Shown piece after piece: positions 24,626 to 30,886 of a stretch of DNA of 30,886 bases. The position numbers and the translations under genes were made by a program. Source of the stretch: CALHVR01 sp963528625. Lineage in GTDB: Bacteria > Fusobacteriota > Fusobacteriia > Fusobacteriales > Leptotrichiaceae. The stretch lies in the NCBI GenBank assembly GCA_963528625.1, contig CAURVQ010000013.1:1-30886 (forward strand), read 5' to 3'. The notes beneath the pieces were generated by a model. It was given only the letters and a program-made list of their open reading frames with translations, was not told where the DNA came from and did no database searches. The first letter of the stretch is position 1. Each line of letters opens with the position of its first letter.

Positions 24626-25781
24626 ATTTCAACGCCTCCACCGGTTTTAATTTAGCTGCTTTTGCTGCTGGATATATTGTTGAAATAAATACTACCATTA
24701 TTGCAACGCCATAAATCAACACTAATTCTTTTGTTGAAATATACAACGGCAACTCATCTAAATAATATAATGAATTTTTCATATATATTACAAATAATTT
24801 TTTCATTGTAACTAAAATTAATGGCGATATAATACTCGCAACTATCATGCCTAAAATACCGATTATCATTCCTTCTATTGTAAATATTCTTCTTATATTT
24901 TTATTTGTATATCCTATTGATTTTAAAATTCCTATATCTTTAATTTTTTCACGCACTATCATATTTAAAATTACCGACACTGCAAATGATGCAATTAATA
25001 ATAAAAGACTTAAAATTGCTATCAATACGAATTTTTCAAACTTAGCTGCACTTAATAAACTTTGATTAGTTTCTTTCCAACTAATTAAAGTAAATTCATT
25101 TGGATTTAATACTTTTTTTAATTCATTTATAGTTTCTTCCAATAATTGTAAATTATTAGTTTTTATACCTATTTGTGTTACAACTTCTCCTCTTTCTGTT
25201 AAAATTTGCATTGTTTGAAGTGGTATTATTACTAAATTAGCATCATATTGTAAAAATCCTGTTTTAAATATTCCTTTTACAATAAGTTTTAACTCTTTAT
25301 TTTCAGCAGATACAAGAGAAATCTCATCTCCTACTTTCATTCCCAATTCTTTAGATAATTCTTCTCCTATTAAAATACTATTTAATTCACTTATATCACT
25401 ACTTCCTTCTATTATTTTTAATTTAAAATCATTTTTTACATTATCACCTTCAAGACCGTCTGTCAAAACTCCTTTAGCATAACCTCCAAATCTTATAATA
25501 CCTTGTGTATCTAGTTTAGGCATTACTCCTTTTACATTTTTAACTTTCTTTAATTTTTCTACTATTTCTCCATAATTTTCAATTTGTGGATCTTTCATAC
25601 TTTTTATGTTAATTTCAGGACTTAAAGATAATAACGAATTTACCATATTTTTTTCAAGTCCATTCGATACTGTCAACGAAACTATAAAAACTGTAATTGC
25701 TATCGCTACCCCTAAAATGGAAAATATACTTTGAAATTTACGTTCTTTTATATGTCTTAATGCTATAAAAAATTCTATCAT
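24618..25781 (-). CDS. lolC: LolC/LolE-family permease (FtsX-type)
   Basis: A 387-residue membrane subunit. One N-terminal membrane helix (about 18-42, IFSILGVAIAITVFIV) is followed by a large periplasmic MacB_PCD domain of about 200 residues. Three C-terminal helices follow (about 250-275, 300-330 and 355-378). 'IKDIGILKSIGYTNKNIRRIF' is the coupling helix of FtsX-domain permeases, and the C-terminus 'PAAKAAKLKPVEALKYE' is diagnostic of the LolC/E-MacB group. Only one permease gene is present, so the transporter would be a homodimer, unlike the LolCE heterodimer of Escherichia coli. The ATG follows a GGTGAGAG site, 15 bp after the upstream protease gene. Confidence 0.88.
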   Translation of the reverse strand: MIEFFIALRHIKERKFQSIFSILGVAIAITVFIVSLTVSNGLEKNMVNSLLSLSPEINIKSMKDPQIENYGEIVEKLKKVKNVKGVMPKLDTQGIIRFGGYAKGVLTDGLEGDNVKNDFKLKIIEGSSDISELNSILIGEELSKELGMKVGDEISLVSAENKELKLIVKGIFKTGFLQYDANLVIIPLQTMQILTERGEVVTQIGIKTNNLQLLEETINELKKVLNPNEFTLISWKETNQSLLSAAKFEKFVLIAILSLLLLIASFAVSVILNMIVREKIKDIGILKSIGYTNKNIRRIFTIEGMIIGILGMIVASIISPLILVTMKKLFVIYMKNSLYYLDELPLYISTKELVLIYGVAIMVVFISTIYPAAKAAKLKPVEALKYE

Positions 25782-25796
25782 TTTCTCTCACCTACT

Positions 25797-27224
25797 TTAT
25801 TTTATATCTTCAGATGCTTCATTTATTATATTGTAATTTGTCATTAATTCATCTTTTTGGCTTTCAACTTCCTTCGTATCAAGCACAATTTCTTCATTAT
25901 ATTCTGTTTCAAATATAATAAATTCTGTTTTTGTATTTCTTACCTTATCTACAAAATCTTTAAAATTTTTATATTTTTCTCCATTTACTTTCGTTATTAA
26001 AACATTTTCTTCCTCATCATATCCAATATTTACATCATACGGCAACACTCTCACTAAAAGTACCATTTCATCATAATTTTTATATTTATCTTCTGTATCA
26101 TTCGTTAAAGTTATTCCATCTAACTCCAATAATAAATAATTATTTGTCAATGGCTCAAACACTAACCCACCATACACAAAATATGTTGGCAGATTTTCAA
26201 GTGGAATATTTTTTACAACACTATATCTTACATTACGACTATTTAATTTAACTGTTCCTGTTTTTTTCTCTTTATTTCTAACAATTTCATAACTTATTTC
26301 ATCTCCATAGTTTTTTTGTTGATTAATATAAGATAAATCTGTTTTTTCATCATTTCTAAATTTTATTGTTCCATCATAATAAATATCTTTTCCATCTAAT
26401 TTTGTTATAACATCATTTTTTTGAAGTACTCCTTCAAATGGTGAATTTGGATATATTTCTCTTACTAATATTCCTTTTGAATCATTATCTAATCCTAACA
26501 TTTTTCTATATGCTATACTCTCTAATTTTACCAATCCTAATCCTAAACTTGGAGAGCCATCATATTTTCCATCTTTTACATCATTTAAAAAATGTTTTAA
26601 TACATTTACAGGAATAAAATATCCTATATTATCAGCCTGCTTAAGTCCAGCAAATGCAACTCCTACCACTTTATCTTTACTTATTACAGGTCCTCCACTA
26701 TTTCCACTATTTATCGCTGCATCTGTTTGACCTATTAAATATTTTTGATTTGTTAAAGTATAGGAATTATGTTCTATTCTTGATACAATCCCTTTCGTTG
26801 TGCTTAATTTATCTCCACCTAAAGGATATCCATAAACATTTACATTTTCTTGTAACTCTGGTAATTTACCTAAACTTAATTGCTTTGTATCTTTATAAAA
26901 ATTTTTATCTTCAACATCTATAATCGCTAAATCATAATCAGCAGAAATAAATTTTACATTTGCTTTATATTTTTTAGAATCTCCTTCTTTTCTAACTTGT
27001 AAAAATTTTGCATATAAAACAGAATGTGCATTTGTTATAATTTGATTATTTTCTACTATAAAGCCTGTTGATGTTGAATTATATTCTTCTCCTACTTGCC
27101 ACGGCGACTTATAATTATGTCCTTGATGTGAAGCATATATTTTCACTAATGCCTTTTTTATATTTTTGTCTTCTCCAAATAAAACTACTCCAAGTAGTAT
27201 AATTATTAATATTATTTTTTTCAT
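25797..27224 (-). CDS. Exported Deg/HtrA-family serine protease with DEG9-like PDZ and PDZ_3 architecture
   Basis: A 475-residue secreted protease. A signal peptide (1-17) precedes a trypsin-like domain with His67 in ITNAHS, Asp98 in SADYDLAIIDV and Ser176 in NSGNSGGPV. A PDZ domain covers about 225-330. The C-terminal 140 residues hold YGGLVFEPLTNNYLLLE, VNIGYDEEENVLITKVNG and EEIVLDT. These match the PDZ_3 domain of plant DEG9-type proteases, not the second PDZ of DegP/DegQ. The protease domain also has the DEG9-like 'GYPLGGDKLSTTKGIVSRIE' and 'LPELQENV'. It probably degrades or guards misfolded envelope proteins. It is the first gene after a terminator, followed 15 bp later by the Lol-type permease. 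Its own promoter is not clear. Confidence 0.88.
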   Translation of the reverse strand: MKKIILIIILLGVVLFGEDKNIKKALVKIYASHQGHNYKSPWQVGEEYNSTSTGFIVENNQIITNAHSVLYAKFLQVRKEGDSKKYKANVKFISADYDLAIIDVEDKNFYKDTKQLSLGKLPELQENVNVYGYPLGGDKLSTTKGIVSRIEHNSYTLTNQKYLIGQTDAAINSGNSGGPVISKDKVVGVAFAGLKQADNIGYFIPVNVLKHFLNDVKDGKYDGSPSLGLGLVKLESIAYRKMLGLDNDSKGILVREIYPNSPFEGVLQKNDVITKLDGKDIYYDGTIKFRNDEKTDLSYINQQKNYGDEISYEIVRNKEKKTGTVKLNSRNVRYSVVKNIPLENLPTYFVYGGLVFEPLTNNYLLLELDGITLTNDTEDKYKNYDEMVLLVRVLPYDVNIGYDEEENVLITKVNGEKYKNFKDFVDKVRNTKTEFIIFETEYNEEIVLDTKEVESQKDELMTNYNIINEASEDIK

Positions 27225-27242
27225 TTTACCTTCTTTCTATTT

Positions 27243-27295
27243 TATAAATAAAATAAAGATGACAAATATATTTTTCCTATATATCTTTCATCTTT
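27243..27295 (-). terminator. Rho-independent terminator between the divIC-like gene and the Deg protease gene
   Basis: AAAGATGA and TCATCTTT (arms 27288-27295 and 27255-27262) pair perfectly. An inner ATATA/TATAT stem extends them, and TTTATTTTATTT follows on the minus strand. The T-run is interrupted, so some read-through is possible. Confidence 0.65.
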
Positions 27296-27300
27296 TAATT

Positions 27301-27597
27301 TTAATCAATTATCTTATACACAGTTTCTCCTTCTTTTTTTAAATTCAATTTATCTCTAGCAATTTTCTCTATTTTTTTCCCATTAAAATTATTTATATCT
27401 TTTTCTATTTTTTCTTTTTTATCTGTATATTCAGCTATTTTTTTCTTCGTTATTTTTATTTCATCGTTTAGCTCTTTTTGTGCCAATATTACCCCTCTAA
27501 TATTAAGACCTAAAATAAATATTAATAATATAAATATAACAGTTAATACTGGAACTACTATTTTTTTTATAATTTGTTCAAATGTTCTTATCTCCAT
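27301..27597 (-). CDS. DivIC/FtsB-like septum formation initiator
   Basis: A 98-residue bitopic membrane protein. A short cytoplasmic N-terminus is followed by one membrane helix (about 12-34, IVVPVLTVIFILLIFILGL) and then an extracytoplasmic coiled coil (about 38-72, rich in Lys/Glu/Ile). The small C-terminal motif 'IEKIARDKLNLKKEGETVY' is the signature of the FtsB/DivIC/FtsL_2 family ('E..AR..L.....gE..y'). These proteins form a heterotrimer with FtsL and FtsQ/DivIB that activates septal wall synthesis. The gene follows nrdR by 6 bp, its GAGGAT ribosome site lying in the end of nrdR, and a terminator comes after it. Confidence 0.88.
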   Translation of the reverse strand: MEIRTFEQIIKKIVVPVLTVIFILLIFILGLNIRGVILAQKELNDEIKITKKKIAEYTDKKEKIEKDINNFNGKKIEKIARDKLNLKKEGETVYKIID

Positions 27598-27603
27598 ATC
27601 TAC

Positions 27604-28065
27604 CTATCCTCTTCTTTCATTCCTTATATTTTCTATTTCTTTTATAAAACTGTCTAAACTTTCAAACTTTTTATAAACAGAAGCAAATCGAACATAAGCC
27701 ACTTCATCTAAATCTAACAACGATGTCATTATCATATTTCCTAAATCATTTGAACTTATTTCTCCTGAATACTCTCTTAAAATTTTTCTTTCAATTTTAT
27801 CTATAACTTCTTCTATTCTTTGCATATCAACATCTCGTTTTTCAACAGCACGATTTATTCCCTTAAATACTTTCATTCTTGAATATTGTTCTCTTACTCC
27901 ATTTTTCTTTATTACATAAAGAGATAAATCTACTACTTTTTCATGTGTCGTAAATCTTTTTTCACATTTTTCACACTCTCTACGCCTTTTCACTGAATTT
28001 CCATCAGGAAAAACACGACTATCTACAACTTTTGTATTTTCATTACCACAAAACGGACACTTCAT
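27604..28065 (-). CDS. nrdR: Transcriptional repressor NrdR
   Basis: A nucleotide-sensing repressor of ribonucleotide reductase genes. The 153-residue protein opens with a four-cysteine zinc ribbon (MKCPFCGNENTKVVDSR; Cys3, Cys6, Cys31, Cys34, the last pair in RRRECEKCEKRFTTHE). An ATP-cone domain (about 49-140, VIKKNGVREQYSRMKVFKGI onward, ending VAYVRFASVYKKF) follows. The length and motifs are canonical. No ribonucleotide reductase gene is in the window, so it acts in trans. It is embedded in a dense minus-strand run and probably co-transcribed from mreC onward. Confidence 0.96.
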   Translation of the reverse strand: MKCPFCGNENTKVVDSRVFPDGNSVKRRRECEKCEKRFTTHEKVVDLSLYVIKKNGVREQYSRMKVFKGINRAVEKRDVDMQRIEEVIDKIERKILREYSGEISSNDLGNMIMTSLLDLDEVAYVRFASVYKKFESLDSFIKEIENIRNERRG

Positions 28066-28093
28066 CTTTTCTCCTAAATTTTAACTATAATTT

Positions 28094-28564
28094 TTATTCA
28101 TTATTATCTTCTTTTTTTATTAACTCCACTATTTCTTCAGTCGTTTTAGCTTTTAAAATATTCTGATTAAAATTATCATCTTCTCTAATCCATCTTGAAA
28201 TTCTTGCAAGCACTCTTAAATATTCATTTGAATCAGCTTTTGGACATAAAAACATAAAGAAAATATGTACGGGCTGATTATCAATCGAATCGTACTCTAT
28301 TCCATCTCTTGAAATTCCAACTGTAATTACCATCTTATCAACAGCATCTGTTTTTGCATGTGGTAAAGCTACACTTTTTCCAATACCAGTTGATCCCATA
28401 TTTTCCCTACTATATAAATCTTTTAACGCTAATTCTTCATCTTTAACTAAATTTGATTTCAATATATTTTGATGCAATTCTTTAATAACATCTTTTTTAT
28501 TTTTTGCCTTTAAATTTAATTCAATCGTTTCTATTTTTACATAATCTGATATTTTATTTAACAT
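28094..28564 (-). CDS. ptsN: PTS EIIA component, PtsN/fructose type
   Basis: A 156-residue EIIA domain of the mannitol/fructose-nitrogen class. The phosphorylated histidine is His69 in TGIGKSVALPHAK. The 'D..ENMGSTGIG' lead-in, ITVGISRDGIEYDSIDNQPV, HIFFMFLCP and 'L..LARISRW(I)R(E)' segments are typical. No EIIB or EIIC domain is adjacent or fused, which suggests a regulatory PtsN-type protein or a soluble partner for a permease elsewhere. It is separated by 1 bp from recO and by 28 bp from nrdR, so it belongs to the same transcript. A phosphoryl donor (HPr or Enzyme I) is not encoded in the window. Confidence 0.87.
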   Translation of the reverse strand: MLNKISDYVKIETIELNLKAKNKKDVIKELHQNILKSNLVKDEELALKDLYSRENMGSTGIGKSVALPHAKTDAVDKMVITVGISRDGIEYDSIDNQPVHIFFMFLCPKADSNEYLRVLARISRWIREDDNFNQNILKAKTTEEIVELIKKEDNNE

Positions 28565-28565
28565 T

Positions 28566-29219
28566 TTAAAATTCCTCCATTATAAATTTTGACACATCTA
28601 GTCTTGCTTGTAAATACTCATTTATATAGTTTTCAAATGCTATTACTATTTTTTTTAATTCATTTATATAACTATCAAAATCATCTCTATTTTTTAAAGA
28701 TAATATTTTTTTTAATTTTTGATACAAATCTTCTCCTAATTTTTTTTGTATTTCTTCTAAATCATAAATTCCTTCATAAAACATTATTCTTCTCAAAAAA
28801 GCTATTATTGTAAAGTATTTATATCCTATTTTTAATTTATCTATATTTTCTATATAATCAAGTATTTCTATTAATTTATCATAAAATTCATTTTCTTGAA
28901 AATCAATTTCAAAAATTTTATCTACACTACTTAAAATATACAACGAAATTTCTAATTTTTCAATATCTTTTATAATTTTTTTATAATTTTTTATTAAATC
29001 CATTTCAATTATATTATAATATTCACCTTTTTTGCTTATTGTCATTTCACTTAAACTCAATGGACTCAATGAAATTATACTTCTTTTTTTTGATTTTCTT
29101 ATTCCGTATGCTACTGCAGTTATTTTACCATATTCTTGCGTAAAAAGCGTAACATATATATCCGAATCATTAATATCTTTTTTATTTAAAACTAAACCTT
29201 CTACTTTAAATATATCCAT
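28566..29219 (-). CDS. recO: DNA repair protein RecO
   Basis: A recombination mediator that helps load RecA on SSB-coated DNA. The 217-residue protein begins with the RecO OB-fold: KVEGLVLNKKDINDSDIYVT, LFTQEYGKITAVAYGIRK, 'LSPLSLSEMTISKKGEYYNI'. A helical C-terminal domain follows. The sequence contains no cysteine, so the zinc finger present in many RecO proteins is absent, and it is slightly shorter than the usual 240-250 residues. The ATG lies 4 bp after the stop of the LolA-like gene, with overlapping translation signals. Pairing with recJ elsewhere in the window fits a RecFOR pathway. Confidence 0.9.
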   Translation of the reverse strand: MDIFKVEGLVLNKKDINDSDIYVTLFTQEYGKITAVAYGIRKSKKRSIISLSPLSLSEMTISKKGEYYNIIEMDLIKNYKKIIKDIEKLEISLYILSSVDKIFEIDFQENEFYDKLIEILDYIENIDKLKIGYKYFTIIAFLRRIMFYEGIYDLEEIQKKLGEDLYQKLKKILSLKNRDDFDSYINELKKIVIAFENYINEYLQARLDVSKFIMEEF

Positions 29220-29223
29220 ATTT

Positions 29224-29745
29224 TTACCTAAAATTACTTAAATTATAATTTATAGTGTTACTTCCAGCTTTAATACTTATTTTTGTAGGATAATTATATC
29301 CCATATTACTTTTATAATCACTAAATTTCGCAACATATCCATTACTTTTTATTTCTGTCAATAAATTATTTTGAAATGTAAATACATCTCCATTTTTAGT
29401 TTGTGTATTTGTAACTGTAATTGTTCTCAATTTATTAAATATATTTAAAATTGTAGTTTCACCATTTTGAATTTTTTGTGTTACCGTTTGTTTTAAACTA
29501 GGGTAATATACAGTTTTACTATTTCCTTTAAATGTATATTCTTCCCCTTTATTAATTTTAGGCTCTGTTATTACCAATTTTAATGTTCCTACATTATAAG
29601 ACATAACATACGATTTAACTTTTGTCGTATTATTTATTTTTGCATTTTCCATTACATTTACAGTAAAATTACTTTTTTCCCAAAAATTTTTAGAAAATGT
29701 CATTACAGAAAATATCATCAAACATAATAATATTATTTTTTTCAT
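29224..29745 (-). CDS. Exported LolA-like protein (tentative)
   Basis: A 173-residue protein with a clear signal peptide (MKKIILLCLMIFSVMTFS) and no lipobox. The mature part is almost entirely predicted beta strand: repeating 'V.SYV(M)SYNVGTLKLVITEP', 'GEEYTFKGNSKTVYYPSLKQ' and 'KNGDVFTFQNNLLTEI'. This is the strand order and 'fkgn...yyp...' motif seen in LolA/outer-membrane-lipoprotein-sorting folds that bind acyl chains in a half-barrel. The short length matches LolA. The same cluster, a few genes downstream, encodes a LolC/E-type permease and LolD-type ATPase, which supports this reading. No single residue proves it, and other periplasmic half-barrel proteins are possible. Confidence 0.55.
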   Translation of the reverse strand: MKKIILLCLMIFSVMTFSKNFWEKSNFTVNVMENAKINNTTKVKSYVMSYNVGTLKLVITEPKINKGEEYTFKGNSKTVYYPSLKQTVTQKIQNGETTILNIFNKLRTITVTNTQTKNGDVFTFQNNLLTEIKSNGYVAKFSDYKSNMGYNYPTKISIKAGSNTINYNLSNFR

Positions 29746-29762
29746 TTCTTTACCTCTAAATT

Positions 29763-30683
29763 TTAATTATTTTGTGATGTTCCTTTATTTTTATTTCGTT
29801 CTTCTTCAATTTCATGTTCTAATTGTTCTTTTATTTCAATTAACGAATTATTTAATTTATTAAATTTATAAACTAAAACATTTTTTATATTAAATACTTT
29901 ATATGATGGTTTAAAACTCAGTTCTTTCATTTGATTATAAGCATTCATTTCTTTAATTACAAACATACCGACATTTAATCCTTTTGGAAATATGTCACTC
30001 ATACCAGAAGTTACAATAGAAAAATTTTCATTTTGTTGTATTGGCTCATTATAATTATGAATTGAAAAACTTCCATTCCCATTTCCTCTTAAAATTTGTG
30101 CATCTTTATTATTTACAATCACACTTATTTTAGATTTTTTGCTTGTAAGCAACATTACTTCTGAATAATTTTCTCCTATTTTTGAAATTTTTCCAATTAA
30201 ATAACCGTCATAAAGAACTGGAAGATTTAATTCTACTCCTTGAGCTTTTCCCTTATCAATAAATATTCGCTCAGGTGTGTCAGTCCCTTCAACTAAGCTG
30301 ACATCAGCCGCTATATATTCTGCAGGGTTATTTTCCCTAAGTGATAACATCTTTCTCAAATTTTCATTTTCATATAATAAATTATTCAATTCTGTTACTT
30401 GTACTTTTAACTTTTGCATTTCTGCATCTCTTTTTTTATTTATTTCTACATACTCATCTATATACTTTATATCATGTTGCTTTGATTTATAATTTAATAT
30501 TTTCGTATAAATCATACTTTTCACTTTTACTAATCTAAAATTTATATTTTCAGTTAAATTATTAGAAAATGTATACACAATTCCTAATTTATTCCTCAAT
30601 AAAAATATAAATATTATAATCATCGCACTAATTGCTATTGTTTTACCTATTTTTTTCCGCTTAGGAGATGTATAATTTGACAT
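29763..30683 (-). CDS. mreC: Rod shape-determining protein MreC
   Basis: A scaffold of the elongasome that links MreB to wall synthases. The 306-residue bitopic protein has a basic cytoplasmic start (SPKRKKIGK), one membrane helix (about 13-30) and a coiled coil (about 65-110, ending LLYENENLRKMLSL). The double beta-barrel domain follows, with AADVSLVEGTDTPERIFIDK, 'GVELNLPVLYDGYLIGKI', 'VMLLTSKKSKISVIV' and 'TSGMSDIFPKGLNVGMFV', all family hallmarks. The charged C-terminal tail (about 285-306, Glu/Lys/Asn rich) is variable. MreB is not in the window, and the next gene is not mreD, which is unusual. A GGAGG site lies about 12 bp before the ATG. Confidence 0.93.
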   Translation of the reverse strand: MSNYTSPKRKKIGKTIAISAMIIIFIFLLRNKLGIVYTFSNNLTENINFRLVKVKSMIYTKILNYKSKQHDIKYIDEYVEINKKRDAEMQKLKVQVTELNNLLYENENLRKMLSLRENNPAEYIAADVSLVEGTDTPERIFIDKGKAQGVELNLPVLYDGYLIGKISKIGENYSEVMLLTSKKSKISVIVNNKDAQILRGNGNGSFSIHNYNEPIQQNENFSIVTSGMSDIFPKGLNVGMFVIKEMNAYNQMKELSFKPSYKVFNIKNVLVYKFNKLNNSLIEIKEQLEHEIEEERNKNKGTSQNN

Positions 30684-30716
30684 TTTATTACGAATCCTCC
30701 ATATATTTTGTTTAAA

Positions 30717-30745
30717 ATTATACTACATTTTTATATTTTTGTCTA
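30717..30745 (-). promoter_or_regulatory. Sigma70-type promoter of the mreC-led operon
   Basis: On the minus strand, TAGACA (30740-30745), a 17-bp spacer and a perfect TATAAT (30717-30722). The start near 30709 leaves a leader of about 25 nt holding the GGAGG site. The remainder to 30886 contains no gene; a small AAAGTA-TCG-TACTTT hairpin (about 30786-30800) has no convincing T-run in the minus direction. Confidence 0.75.
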
Positions 30746-30886
30746 TTGTTTTACTTACATAATAACAATAATCTTAACATAACTCAAAGTATCGTACTTT
30801 ATTTTATACTTTTTTAATTATAATTAATAATAAAAAGACTATACGCAAATATAATCTTTCCTAATATATCTATTCCATATTCTTTC

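Noticed and set aside
30776..30830. Possible second IS30 end or a plus-strand terminator (AACTCAAAGTATCGTACTTT)
   Set aside because: It shares only about 10 bases with the sequence at 525-534, there is no transposase nearby, and the hairpin is short with no gene to terminate on the plus strand.
1..30886. CRISPR arrays, toxin-antitoxin pairs, prophage, restriction systems, tRNA or rRNA genes
   Set aside because: I looked through all intergenic gaps on both strands and saw no regularly spaced repeats, cloverleaf sequences or system-specific motifs. The gaps are mostly under 200 bp and explained by promoters and terminators.

Overview
This is about 31 kb of a very AT-rich bacterial chromosome (I estimate roughly a quarter G+C by eye). 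Every gene I accept lies on the minus strand. The mix points to an anaerobic or fermentative, diderm fusobacterium, most likely in or near Leptotrichiaceae (Leptotrichia-like). The signs are a single-chain pyruvate:ferredoxin oxidoreductase, RNase M5, Lol-type lipoprotein sorting genes (so an outer membrane), MreC, NrdR and a mevalonate-type isoprenoid cluster. The taxonomy is inferred from gene content and codon bias only. I see no rRNA, tRNA, CRISPR array, prophage or intact transposon.

Layout, from left to right; transcription runs right to left. 1-990 is a decayed accessory edge: the N-terminus of a probable TPR protein, a frameshifted Cro/C1-type regulator gene with an intact promoter, and a stop-riddled IS30-family transposase remnant. 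995-2189 holds two tandem paralogous membrane proteins of unknown function. 2341-3330 is the rplM-rpsI ribosomal operon, with a consensus promoter, a short structured leader and a strong terminator. 3370-6995 is nifJ with its own promoter. 7109-12470 is recJ followed by three peptidase/amidase genes (LD-carboxypeptidase, M19 dipeptidase, class-I glutamine-amidotransferase-like hydrolase), probably for turnover of wall peptides. 12522-13317 is a separate transcription unit for a secreted DUF3298-type protein.

13372-19551 carries an exported M13 metallopeptidase followed by the lower mevalonate pathway: mevalonate kinase, diphosphomevalonate decarboxylase, phosphomevalonate kinase and type 2 IPP isomerase. 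Together these convert mevalonate to IPP/DMAPP. The upstream enzymes (HMG-CoA synthase and reductase) are not in the window. 19582-22654 is a pepD - rnmV - amidase operon.

22672-30745 is an envelope and maintenance cluster. Its first block is mreC, a small exported LolA-like protein, recO, a PtsN-like EIIA, nrdR and a DivIC/FtsB-like gene, closed by a terminator. Its second block is an exported Deg-family serine protease, a LolC/E-type permease, a LolD-type ATPase, dinB and a previously unlisted 49-residue ORF.

I found no convincing new defence or mobile system. The most interesting items are: the serine protease, whose whole-length motif order matches plant DEG9-type proteases (trypsin-PDZ-PDZ_3) rather than ordinary DegP; the rplM leader, which can hide its own Shine-Dalgarno; the grouping of a LolA-like protein with LolC and LolD; the unusually long RecJ; and the frameshifted regulator at an A7 run.
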